Shown here piece by piece: positions 28,169 through 36,003 of a stretch of DNA of 64,000 nt (within the stretch, counting starts at the first letter, position 1; every line of letters starts with the position of its first letter). A program made the translations under genes and the position numbers. Source of the DNA: Holophaga foetida DSM 6591 (GTDB lineage Bacteria; Acidobacteriota; Holophagae; Holophagales; Holophagaceae). Below the pieces are notes generated by a model. The model made no database searches. It was not told the origin of the DNA and was given only the letters and a program-made list of their open reading frames with translations. The DNA is taken from the NCBI RefSeq assembly GCF_000242615.2, contig NZ_KI912268.1, positions 1,825,377 through 1,889,376 on the forward strand. Reading direction: 5' to 3'.

Positions 28169-28834
28169 ATGAATAAGATTCACAAAACCCAAAAAGCACA
28201 TATCACCAAAAACGGCACATCCATCAAGCATATCGCATGTTCGACACTGCTGATCACACTTCCACTGGCAATAGCTAGCAGCCTAGCTTGTGATAGCAAG
28301 AAAACACCACAACAACAATCAGCCAACATTCAAAACATCGACATATTCATCACAAAATGGAATAGTGTCCTGGATCTTGAAATCTCCAAACAAAGCCAAA
28401 GACTGCAAGATGTGGCACTGAATGATGATGCCAAACGCAGGATAATGCAGAACGCCACACTACTTGATAACATGAAAATCATATCCAAAAGAAGCTTGAA
28501 TAGCGATAATGGACCACTCACAATCTTAGCAACAAAAACCAAAAGTGATTTCGCAGGAGCCAATGGGGACAATACATTTTCCCATATCCACATTTCAGAA
28601 CCTTCCAATCTACTTAATTCAAAAATAGCCACGATCATGCTCCTCATGACATATGGACTCGACAAAAATACAGCAGTGCAAATAACCGACAAATCATACT
28701 CAGCTTTTAACGAAAAACTAAAAGCATACGCCAATGGCGGCAACGAAAGTCCAGAGGTGGATGAAAATCTTGGTCAGTTCTTATTGCGAATAAACACCTT
28801 TGGCATATACATAATATCAAAAACCAACAAGTGA
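28169..28834 (+). CDS. Hypothetical lipoprotein (island cargo)
   Basis: The 221-residue protein has a positively charged N-terminus, a hydrophobic segment (STLLITLPLAIASS) and a lipobox SLAC. The mature part is polar and rich in Asn, Lys, Ser and Ile, unlike the GC-rich neighbours, indicating recent transfer. I chose ATG 28169 for its GGAGG ribosome site six bases upstream. No domain recognised. The rest includes KTKSDFAGANGDNTFSHIHI and a C-terminal hydrophobic end FGIYIISKTNK. The transcript ends at a terminator near 28890. Confidence 0.65.
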   Translation: MNKIHKTQKAHITKNGTSIKHIACSTLLITLPLAIASSLACDSKKTPQQQSANIQNIDIFITKWNSVLDLEISKQSQRLQDVALNDDAKRRIMQNATLLDNMKIISKRSLNSDNGPLTILATKTKSDFAGANGDNTFSHIHISEPSNLLNSKIATIMLLMTYGLDKNTAVQITDKSYSAFNEKLKAYANGGNESPEVDENLGQFLLRINTFGIYIISKTNK

Positions 28835-28889
28835 CATAATACCGCAGTAATCCCTTCTATTGCTCGGCTCAACCGACGTGCAGCAGCCT

Positions 28890-28919
28890 AGCCCCTCAAC
28901 CCTTGAAGGTTCAGGGGCT
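28890..28919 (+). terminator. Intrinsic terminator after island lipoprotein
   Basis: AGCCCCT (28890-28896) pairs with AGGGGCT (28913-28919), with extra pairing inside, and is followed by TTTTT. Confidence 0.7.
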
Positions 28920-28922
28920 TTT

Positions 28923-29356
28923 TCCATGAAACGCAGAAAATATCAATTTGAGTGGACGAGCTCGCTTGCTTCCATGGAAGCCAAAGGTCACGCCGGGTGC
29001 ACCGGAAGAAACCCATGAAAACCTTATAAATAAAAGGTTTCGGGGGTTTTCCTTATCAAGTCGAAGATCCAAGAGTGACCCGCAAGTGATGCCCAGATTG
29101 TAGCCCCAGGGGGCTCCCTGCGTCACATTTACGTCAGTCCTTTTTCAAGGAAAACCTATATGGGGCTGGGGTTTCCCAGACTACCTGGACACAATCCCAG
29201 AACCATAGGGGTGGTCTATCTAGATACCGAGGGTGCTGGAGATCTTCCGCCCGCCACTCCAGATAAAGAGACGAAGCGTCTCAGCGAGATAACTTTGTAA
29301 TTTTCAACCACTCAACGCCTTTTTTCGCAAATTCGCATACCTCTACCAAGTCTTAA
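28923..29356. other. Gene-free stretch with second VVYLDTE scrap
   Basis: No complete gene is visible in about 430 bases. Positions 29207-29232 match 27253-27278 at all but three or four positions. In one plus frame the region encodes GVVYLDTEGAGDLPPATP and ends at a TAA near 29300. It is probably a leftover C-terminus of a gene once present in the island. Confidence 0.35.
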
Positions 29357-29713
29357 GTGATAGGTTCAGGCATTTCCAAAACATCAGAAGGGGTTCCTGA
29401 CCGTATGACGGACGGCTTTGCAGACGAACTCATGGAAACCAAGCTCCTTGAGCTACGGGATAGCCTTGTCTCCAGCCCGAAGGGTTCCAGACGAATGCTG
29501 CTGAAGTCCTTGTTACGCCTATTTGGCTACAAAACTCGGACCCAGGATCGCATCACCACACTAAGTCAGAGACTAGATCAGTTAGGCATCTCAGCGTCCC
29601 CTGCGCTTGAGGAATGCAGCCGAGACGAATGGGTTACGCTTGCCCTTGTGAAAGGCTCGGCAAGCACTGCCCCAGCGGACGTGGACCAATTGTCAGGCGT
29701 CAAAAGAAACTAA
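29357..29713 (+). CDS. Hypothetical protein, possible N-terminal remnant of a larger protein
   Basis: A 118-residue protein reads from a GTG; ATG at 29405 (MTDGFADELMETK) is a possible shorter start. The core LLKSLLRLFGYKTRTQDRI followed by TTLSQRLDQLGI resembles a helical N-terminal module found ahead of nuclease or regulatory domains in some defence-type proteins, where a similar LFGY(K)R..R segment occurs. That link is weak and from memory. It stops just before the broken integrase, so truncation is possible. No function assigned. Confidence 0.5.
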   Translation: MIGSGISKTSEGVPDRMTDGFADELMETKLLELRDSLVSSPKGSRRMLLKSLLRLFGYKTRTQDRITTLSQRLDQLGISASPALEECSRDEWVTLALVKGSASTAPADVDQLSGVKRN

Positions 29714-29758
29714 CCCCCTGGCGACAAAAGTATTGAACCCCCCTTCGCCAGGGAGGAG

Positions 29759-30383
29759 TCATGGCAGAGATACCTGACTGGCAGGAACGATCGACCGGGG
29801 TTTCTTCTGAACCTTGAGAAACTGGACCCGGAAAGGGAGCTTCTTCAAAATGTCCTGCTTCACCGCGAACCCAACCAACAGTTTGAGGATCTTCAGCATG
29901 TCGTTCACATAGACGGGGCTGCGCCCTGCCTCTAGCATCTTGGCGCGTAGAAGCGTGACGTCCCCGGTGCTGATCTTGTCCACCCCTCGCCGTCCAAGAG
30001 TGGGAAGAATCCAGAGGCGTGATACGCACTCCACATCCTCCAGATGGCATTTACTTATAGACAGCCTTGTGGACCTTCAACCATTGGTCCCGGACCTCCG
30101 CAAGGGTGGGGATGCGCTTGATCCCGCATTCCTCCTGGAGAACGATCCTCTTCTTCTCTTCCAGCACCTTCCTGGCAGTGGTGAGGTCGGTTGCTCGGGT
30201 GCTGCCCTTGAACTGTTGCCCGTTGATTCGGAAGCAGTAGTAGAAGACTCCGCTTTCGTGTTTGGCTAGCCCTCTTTGGTATTTGGTGGTCAAGCCCGCT
30301 CCTGTCGGTGGAGCGTTGGGAGCGGATCTGGAAGAATGGACAGAAGTGCAATAGAGGTGCACGGAAATGATGAAGGCTCGCAA
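29759..30383 (-). pseudogene. Tyrosine integrase, frameshifted and truncated
   Basis: Reading leftward from 30383, the first part (to 30051) encodes the N-terminal arm-binding part: TTKYQRGLAKHESGVFYYCF, INGQQFKGSTRATDLTTA and IPTLAEVRDQWLKVHKAVYK, then a stop. In the next frame the domain continues as CHLEDVECVSRLWILPTLG, DVTLLRAKMLEAGRSPVYVN and ILKLLVGFAVKQDIL, the core-binding (SAM-like) domain. It ends at QVSLP (29759) before the catalytic domain. So a frameshift near 30051 and loss of the R..HxxR..Y domain both inactivate it. Position next to tRNA-Thr copy 2 is typical of island integrases. Confidence 0.78.
30345..30362. repeat. 18-bp direct repeat, right copy
   Basis: Identical to 25202-25219. 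It lies at the 5' end of the broken integrase, 30 bases before tRNA-Thr copy 2. Confidence 0.6.
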
Positions 30384-30392
30384 ACCCGCGCT

Positions 30393-30468
30393 GCCGCTTT
30401 AGCTCAGCTGGTAGAGCACTCGCCTTGTAAGCGAAAGGTCCTCGGTTCAAATCCGGGAAGCGGCTCCA
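30393..30468 (+). tRNA. tRNA-Thr (TGT anticodon), copy 2
   Basis: Identical in all 76 positions to copy 1 at 25012-25087, with encoded CCA. Flanks differ except for the first few bases after CCA. Confidence 0.97.
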
Positions 30469-30472
30469 GGAT

Positions 30473-30494
30473 GGCCCCACCGTGAGGTGGGGCC
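30473..30494 (+). terminator. Intrinsic terminator after tRNA-Thr copy 2
   Basis: GGCCCCACC (30473-30481) and GGTGGGGCC (30486-30494) form a 9-bp stem with a GTGA loop, followed by TTTGTTTT. Confidence 0.85.
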
Positions 30495-30500
30495 TTTGTT

Positions 30501-32984
30501 TTATCGCCTCTCCGGCGCCTCGGCCTTGAGGGGATCTTCGGGCCAGAGGTGGCGGGGGTAGCGGCGGGAGAGTTGGGGCCTGAGTTCCTGGTAGGCCCGC
30601 TGCCAGAAGCCCGCCAGATCCTTGGTGACCTGGACGGCCCGGAAGTTGGGGGCCAGGAGGTGCAGGACCAGGGGAACGGAGCCCCCGGCCACCCGGGGGC
30701 CTTCTTTCATCCCCAGGAAGTCCTGGAGCCGGGATTCGATCCATGGGGCCTCGCCGCCGTAGTTCACCTTCACGCGGCGCTTGGGGAGTGCGACGGATTC
30801 CGGGGCCCAGGCGTCGAGCTGCTTGGCCCCCTCGGAGCCCAGCAGCTCCTTGGCGGCCCAGGCCCAGTTCACCCCCTGGAGCTCCTTCAGGGTGCCGCAG
30901 CCCAGGCAGCCCTTGGCCAGCAGGCTGTGACGAAGCTCCGCCCCCGACCCCAGGCCGAGCTCAGGGCGCGCCCGCCCCAGGAAGGCCAGGCGATCCAGCA
31001 GTGCATCCAGGCCCTCCAGGGGCAGGTCCTGAGCCGCCCGGGCCAGGACCTCGGCGGTCCGGGGATCATCGGCATCGGCCCTGCGGCGGGTTTCATCCAC
31101 ACAGAGGTCCTCGTACCAGAGGCTGGAGCGCCGCTCCACCCGCCCCTGATCGGGGTTCCAGGCGAAGTCCAGGCGGTCCTGAAGGCGCTCCGGGAAGGCC
31201 TCCAGCAGCCACTCGGGCTCGATGCTGGAGGCGGCGCGCACCAGCACCTCCCGCCCGGTGCCCCGGATCACCTCGTCGGCCTCCAGGGCCAGGATCCATT
31301 CGGAGCGCCGGACCCGGCTCCCGGGGTCCAGCCTGGCCCCGGTGCCCCCCACCAGGGCGAAGGTGCCCGATCCCCCGGCCCGGGCCACCCGGTCCGGGTA
31401 GGCCCGGAGCAAGGCCAGGAGGAGGCGTTCCTCCCCATCGGCGGGGCCTCCCTCGCTGTGGCGGCCCCCCAGGGCCTTGAAGGCCAGATGGGCCTGGCGC
31501 ACGGCCCCCGTATCCAGTCCCGCCGCCCGGCAGGCCCCGGGAGCGAAACGTGCCGCCTCGGCCTCCCGGAAGGCATCGAGGCGAGGCCAGAGATCCGAGG
31601 CCAGGGCGTGCCCTCCCTGACGGCGCTCCAGGCTGCCCCGGGCGCTCAGGTCTCCGGTTTCGAGCAGGGCCGCCGCCAGGCGGGCCAGTTCGGGGATACC
31701 CGCCTCCTCCCCGGCGAGCACCAGCCGCGCCAATCGGGGGTGGAGGGGCAACCTGACCATGCGACGGCCCATGCTCGTGAGGCGCCCCCCCTCCAGAGCC
31801 CCGAGGCGCTGGAGAAGCGCCTCGGCTGCTGCCAGGGCCGCCGCTGGGGGCGTCTCGAACCAGGGCAGCCCGGCGGGGTCCTCCACCCCGGCCCCGTGGA
31901 GGCCCAGAAGGGTCTCGGCCCAGTCGCTGCGCAGCATCTCCGGTGGGTCGAAATCCAGGCGGGCCCGGAAATCGGCCTCGGTGAAGAGGCGGATGCAGAG
32001 CCCAGGCCCCTGGCGACCGGCGCGCCCCGCCCGCTGGACGCAGCGGGCCCGGCTGATGCGCGCCGTGCGCAGGCTGGAGAGCCCGGACCAGACCGAATGC
32101 TGGGCTTCCCTTCCCAGACCGGAATCGATAACCGTGCGCACCCCGTCCAGGGTCACGGAGCTCTCCGCCACATTGGTGGAGAAGATCACCTTGGGTTCCC
32201 GGGAGGGAGCCACCGCCGCCTGCTGGGCCTCGAAGGAGAGGCTGCCGTGGAGGGGCAGGAGCTTGAGCCCCCGCCGCCGCCCCAGTTCCTCGCAGGCCCC
32301 CATGCAGGCCCGGATCTCCGCCGCACCGGGGAGGAAGACCAGCGTATGGCCTGGGCAGTCCAGCCCCTCCAGGGTCTCAGCCACCCGCTGGGCCAGGGGG
32401 CGGTCGTCCTGGCTCCGGGCATGGCGCAGCTCCACGGGGTGGGCGCGCCCCTCGCTCCTGAGGAGCTCCGCCCCCAGGTAGGCCGCGATGGGTTCCGCAT
32501 CCAAGGTGGCGCTCATCACCACCAGGCACAGCTCGGGTCTGCGGGCCTGGAGGCGCTTCAGGAGGGTCAGGGCCACGTCCGTCTGGAGGTGCCGTTCGTG
32601 GAACTCGTCCAGGATCACGATGCCGATGCCCTTCAGCTCGGGGTCCTCCTGGAAGCGCCGCAGCAGCAGCCCCTCGGTCACGAAGCGCACCCGGGTCGCG
32701 GCCGAGACCCGGTGCTCGAAGCGCACGGCGTAGCCCACCCGCTGCCCGGGCTCCTCCCCCAGCTCCTCGGCCACCCGGGCGGCGGCGAGGCGGGCCGCCA
32801 GGCGCCGGGGCTCCAGCACCCAGCACTCCTGGTCCTTCAAGAGTCCCGAATCCAGGAGGGCCCGGGGCACCCGGGTGGTCTTGCCCGCCCCGGGCTCGGC
32901 GGTGAGCACCAGGTCCCGTCCCCCCCGGATCACCTCGACGATGCGGGAGAGAAGGGAATCGATGGGAAGGGAGTTCAAAGGCAT
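30501..32984 (-). CDS. hrpB: ATP-dependent helicase HrpB
   Basis: The 827-residue DEAH-box helicase has motif I PGAGKTTRVPRALL, motif II DEFHERHLQTD, motif III SATLDAEPI, VFLPGAAEIR, motif V STNVAESSVTLDGV and motif VI QRAGRAGRQGPG. An HA2 domain and the HrpB-specific C-terminal domain (ending RRYPRHLWPEDPLKAEAPERR) follow. HrpB unwinds RNA or nucleic acid of unknown identity. I chose the ATG at 32984 because homologous sequence begins at LPIDSLLSRIVEVI; upstream starts would add an unlikely leader and overlap the divergent kinase gene. Confidence 0.93.
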   Translation of the reverse strand: MPLNSLPIDSLLSRIVEVIRGGRDLVLTAEPGAGKTTRVPRALLDSGLLKDQECWVLEPRRLAARLAAARVAEELGEEPGQRVGYAVRFEHRVSAATRVRFVTEGLLLRRFQEDPELKGIGIVILDEFHERHLQTDVALTLLKRLQARRPELCLVVMSATLDAEPIAAYLGAELLRSEGRAHPVELRHARSQDDRPLAQRVAETLEGLDCPGHTLVFLPGAAEIRACMGACEELGRRRGLKLLPLHGSLSFEAQQAAVAPSREPKVIFSTNVAESSVTLDGVRTVIDSGLGREAQHSVWSGLSSLRTARISRARCVQRAGRAGRQGPGLCIRLFTEADFRARLDFDPPEMLRSDWAETLLGLHGAGVEDPAGLPWFETPPAAALAAAEALLQRLGALEGGRLTSMGRRMVRLPLHPRLARLVLAGEEAGIPELARLAAALLETGDLSARGSLERRQGGHALASDLWPRLDAFREAEAARFAPGACRAAGLDTGAVRQAHLAFKALGGRHSEGGPADGEERLLLALLRAYPDRVARAGGSGTFALVGGTGARLDPGSRVRRSEWILALEADEVIRGTGREVLVRAASSIEPEWLLEAFPERLQDRLDFAWNPDQGRVERRSSLWYEDLCVDETRRRADADDPRTAEVLARAAQDLPLEGLDALLDRLAFLGRARPELGLGSGAELRHSLLAKGCLGCGTLKELQGVNWAWAAKELLGSEGAKQLDAWAPESVALPKRRVKVNYGGEAPWIESRLQDFLGMKEGPRVAGGSVPLVLHLLAPNFRAVQVTKDLAGFWQRAYQELRPQLSRRYPRHLWPEDPLKAEAPERR

Positions 32985-33086
32985 CGGACCAGGATCGCAC
33001 GGGAGCAGGAGCGGCTGCATGGAGGCGCATTCGTATGGGTGAGCAGAATGGGATGGGCGTATAGTGCAGATATTCCCAGGCATTTC

Positions 33087-34250
33087 ATGTCCCAGCGCCC
33101 AGCCCCCCGCCCAGACCAGATGCCGTCGACCCGATCGACCCCCGAGGCATTGAGCGAACTGGCGTTGCATTGCCTGCAGAACCCCATTCTGGAAGCCGTG
33201 CTCTCATCCCTTCAAGGACGCGCCCTGATCCTCGATAGGAACCGGCAGACCATCGCGGCCAACCAGGAGCTGCTGGAGGCCATGGGTCTCCGCAACGCCT
33301 CGCCCCTGCTGGGAAAACGCCCAGGAGAGGTGTTCGGGTGCGTTCGGGTACCCTTTGGCCCCGACGGCTGTGGAACAAGTCCAGCCTGCGTTCAGTGCGG
33401 CGCCCTCCTGGCGATCCTGGCCAGCCAAGTCCGGGAGGCTCCGGCCCAGGGGGAATGCCTCATGAGGGTCCAGCAGAACGGAAAGGAACAGGCCCATGAG
33501 TTCGCGGTCCGGGCCGCACCTCTGGAATTGGAAAGCAGCTCCCTCGTGGTCTTTGTCATCCAGGACATCAGCCCCCAGAAGCGCCTTGAGACCTTGGAGA
33601 AGGTCTTCTTCCACGACGTGGCCAACACCCTGCAGGGGCTTCGCATGCGATCCGAGCTGCTGTGCAGGGCGGAGCCGGAGCATCGCCCGGCGCTCCAGCA
33701 GATCACGGAACTGTGCGAGATGCTGGACGCGGACATCACCCATCACCGTCTGCTCATGGAGGCCGAGCGGGGAGACTTGAAGCCCCAGATGAGAGATCTG
33801 GATGCCCAGACCGTACTGGACGCCCTGGTGCAGTTCTTCCATCTGCATCCAGCCGCGCGAGGCAAGCGCCTCACCCTCTTCCGCGAGGGGCCCTCCGCCC
33901 ACTTCCAGTCGGACCACTCGCTGCTGTTCCGGGTCCTGACCAACGCGGTGCTGAACGCCCTGGAGGCCACCCCACCGGAAGGGGAAGTGCGGGCCTGGTT
34001 CCATGGCCTGGAATCCCGCCCCTCCTTTTCCATCCACAACGCCGGAGCCATCCCGGAAGACATCCAGCGCCAGATCTTCCAGCGCTCCTTCAGCACCAAG
34101 GCCTCCCGGGGCCGAGGCCTGGGGACCTACAGCATGAAACTCCTGGGAGAGGATTACCTCGGGGGCACCTGGCAGCTGCACTCCAATCCTGCGGACGGCA
34201 CGACCTTCACCCTGTCGCTGCCCGCTCCACGAAAGACCGGAACAGCCTGA
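33087..34250 (+). CDS. PAS-domain sensor histidine kinase with Cys-rich PAS loop
   Basis: The 387-residue soluble kinase has a PAS domain (~25-155) that contains four cysteines in VFGCVRVPFGPDGCGTSPAC and VQCGAL, a pattern that could bind a metal or act as a thiol switch. The HisKA-like segment is VFFHDVANTLQGLRMRSELL (His ~175), followed by an ATPase domain with N-box VLTNAVLNALEATP and a G2-box GRGLGTYSMKLL; the G1-box is weak (SIHNAGAIPED). There are no membrane helices. No response regulator is adjacent. Its last 44 bases overlap the convergent amidotransferase gene. Confidence 0.85.
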   Translation: MSQRPAPRPDQMPSTRSTPEALSELALHCLQNPILEAVLSSLQGRALILDRNRQTIAANQELLEAMGLRNASPLLGKRPGEVFGCVRVPFGPDGCGTSPACVQCGALLAILASQVREAPAQGECLMRVQQNGKEQAHEFAVRAAPLELESSSLVVFVIQDISPQKRLETLEKVFFHDVANTLQGLRMRSELLCRAEPEHRPALQQITELCEMLDADITHHRLLMEAERGDLKPQMRDLDAQTVLDALVQFFHLHPAARGKRLTLFREGPSAHFQSDHSLLFRVLTNAVLNALEATPPEGEVRAWFHGLESRPSFSIHNAGAIPEDIQRQIFQRSFSTKASRGRGLGTYSMKLLGEDYLGGTWQLHSNPADGTTFTLSLPAPRKTGTA

Positions 34251-34932
34251 GAGCGGCCCTGCCCGCCTCGCTGGACAGGCCCACCAGGTTTTCGGGGTGC
34301 CACTGGACACCGATGGCGAAGCGCCCGGCCTCCACCGCCTCCACCGCCTCCACCAGCGGCCCCTCCCCATCGTGGGTATCGGGGTGCCAGGCCACGGCCT
34401 TCAGCCCCGGAGCGATGCGGCGCACAGCCTGGTGATGGCGGCTGTTCACCTCCAGATGGGTGCACCCCACAAGCCCCGCCAGGGCCGAATCCGGCTCCAC
34501 CGCCACGGCATGGGCCAGTTCCGGATGATCCGGGGTGCCCCGCTGGTGCAGACACGGATCGACCCCGAAGCAGCTCGGGATGTCCTGGTGGAGACTCCCC
34601 CCCAGGGCCACATTGAGCAGCTGCACCCCGCGGCAGATGCCCAGGATCGGGATGCCCCGCTCCCATGCCTCCCGTGCCAGGGGGAGCTCCAGGGCGTCCC
34701 GCCCCTCGTCCAGTTCCACGGTGGGATGGATGGGCTCCTGGGGATCCCAGTGCCGGGGGTGGATATCGGCCCCCCCCAGGAGGAGCAGGCCGGAGCAGCC
34801 CACCAGGGAAGGGACCGGATCCCCGGGGGCCAGCAGCTCGACGGACCCCGTCCAGCCCCCGGCGCGAAGGGCCGCAACGTAATGCTTGTGGGCACTTTCC
34901 TTGTTTCTGCAGGTCAGAAGGATGCTTGACAC
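34207..34932 (-). CDS. Class-I glutamine amidotransferase-like (peptidase C26) protein
   Basis: The 241-residue protein resembles gamma-glutamyl-GABA hydrolase (PuuD-type): LLLGGADIHPRHW, the nucleophile Cys in GICRGVQLLNVALGG, and the His-Glu pair in GVQWHPENL. HLEVNSRHHQAV is the typical substrate-loop region. It probably hydrolyses a gamma-glutamyl amide. It starts at GTG 34932 with a GGGGG site. The 3' end overlaps the histidine kinase gene by 44 bases in opposite orientation. Confidence 0.85.
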   Translation of the reverse strand: MSSILLTCRNKESAHKHYVAALRAGGWTGSVELLAPGDPVPSLVGCSGLLLLGGADIHPRHWDPQEPIHPTVELDEGRDALELPLAREAWERGIPILGICRGVQLLNVALGGSLHQDIPSCFGVDPCLHQRGTPDHPELAHAVAVEPDSALAGLVGCTHLEVNSRHHQAVRRIAPGLKAVAWHPDTHDGEGPLVEAVEAVEAGRFAIGVQWHPENLVGLSSEAGRAALRLFRSFVERAATG

Positions 34933-35024
34933 GTTTCCCCCTCAGGGCATCATGTCAAACTACCATCAGCTCAACGCTCAGGACGGAACGAGGAGCCCTT
35001 TCCCATCATGCCTGGAGGAAATCG

Positions 35025-35486
35025 ATGTTTAACTCATTGAATAAAGTCTCACTTATCGGGAAAACGAGCTTCAAGTTCCCCCCCGAGTTCAAGGTCACAC
35101 CTTCAGGAACGCCTATCCTGCGCTTCTCCATGGCCACCACCGAGGTCACCAAGGACAAGGAAGGCAACAAGAAGAAGAACACCGAGTACCACCGCATCGT
35201 CATCTGGGGCAAGCTGGCCGAGCTCGGCGAGCGCTTCATCAAGATGGACTCCCTCGTCTACATCGAGGGCAAGCTCCGAACCAACCAGTACACAGACCAG
35301 AGCGGCAAGGAGGTCAAGAACACCGAGATCGTGGCCCACGACTTCGTGATCCTGGACTCGACCCCCTACGCTGAGCGGCAGGGTGGCGGCGCCCCCTCCG
35401 AGTACCGCAGCAGCAGCCCCGCCCGGGACTTCGAGCCTGGCCCCGCCGCCCAGTCCGGCGGCTACGACGACGACATCCCCTTCTGA
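35025..35486 (+). CDS. ssb: Single-stranded DNA-binding protein
   Basis: The 153-residue protein has an N-terminal OB-fold (NKVSLIGKT..., FSMATTEV, YHRIVIWGKLAELGERFIKMDSLVYIEGKLRT), a Gly/Ser/Pro-rich linker, and the acidic C-terminal tip DDDIPF that recruits partner proteins. ATG 35025 has GGAGG six bases upstream. A strong terminator follows the stop. Confidence 0.96.
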   Translation: MFNSLNKVSLIGKTSFKFPPEFKVTPSGTPILRFSMATTEVTKDKEGNKKKNTEYHRIVIWGKLAELGERFIKMDSLVYIEGKLRTNQYTDQSGKEVKNTEIVAHDFVILDSTPYAERQGGGAPSEYRSSSPARDFEPGPAAQSGGYDDDIPF

Positions 35487-35488
35487 CA

Positions 35489-35512
35489 AAAACCCGCCGG
35501 AAGGCGGGTTTT
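35489..35512 (+). terminator. Intrinsic terminator of ssb
   Basis: AAAACCCGCC and GGCGGGTTTT flank a GGAA loop, followed by TT. Placed 2 bases after the ssb stop. Confidence 0.92.
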
Positions 35513-35680
35513 TTGCAAAAAGAAGCATTCCACCACTAAGGTCCAAGGGCACCAAGTTTCACGAAGAGAAGCTTGGCGCGCCGACCAGGACACTCGGGCA
35601 TCTCTGCAGCAGAGCAGGGCGGCCCGGAGTGAGCCCATGGTTATTTATTAATTCATCCCAATTTCTTTCACGTTTACAAA

Positions 35681-35989
35681 TCACCTTACCCATGTCAGTA
35701 CAAAAACAACATAAACCAATCCAACTACCCCTAATACAAAGCCTATAGCCAACTCGATCCCAAACATCTTAACTTTGACAAACCATTCTCTAAGAAACAC
35801 AAAAATCAATACAATACCCAACAGCGCCGTAAATAATATCAAAAGTCGACAGATTGTAGACTCTGGAGCTACACCAGCAGCTTGAGGATATGAGATTTGG
35901 AAACCAAGCATGCACCCCATAAATACGGAAATCAATAAAAGCAACTTTCTAATCAAGACCATGAACTGGTCCACAATTGGCTTAGACAT
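35681..35989 (-). CDS. Small membrane protein, putative immunity partner
   Basis: The 102-residue protein has three predicted membrane helices (LLLLISVFMGCMLGFQI, LLILFTALLGIVLIFVFL, GIELAIGFVLGVVGLVYVVFVL). The gene is AT-rich, unlike ssb. ATG 35989 has AGGAAGG six bases upstream and lies 14 bases after the stop of the upstream cysteine-peptidase-like gene, so the two form an operon. A short membrane protein right after a candidate toxin is the common layout of effector-immunity pairs; no homology supports this. Confidence 0.6.
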   Translation of the reverse strand: MSKPIVDQFMVLIRKLLLLISVFMGCMLGFQISYPQAAGVAPESTICRLLILFTALLGIVLIFVFLREWFVKVKMFGIELAIGFVLGVVGLVYVVFVLTWVR

Positions 35990-36003
35990 AAAGTGCCTTC
36001 CTT

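Larger units (their letters stand above)
25088..30392. mobile_element. Genomic island between duplicated tRNA-Thr genes
   Basis: A ~5.3-kb stretch lies between two identical tRNA-Thr genes. It contains a transposase gene, a frameshifted and truncated tyrosine integrase next to the right tRNA, an 18-bp direct repeat near both ends (25202-25219 and 30345-30362), and genes visibly more AT-rich than the surroundings. This is the usual structure of an integrated element decayed after insertion at a tRNA. Exact attL/attR are not proven, because both tRNA copies are complete. From 25125 to 25390 I see no gene. Confidence 0.7.

Noticed and set aside
29716..29753. 9-bp hairpin CCCTGGCGA/TCGCCAGGG beside the truncated integrase
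   Set aside because: A 20-base loop and no T-run; could be a deletion junction but nothing supports a function.
30549..33086. Very long plus-strand frame leading into the PAS kinase
   Set aside because: The first ~846 residues are antisense to hrpB and lack domains; only the part from 33087 is a gene.
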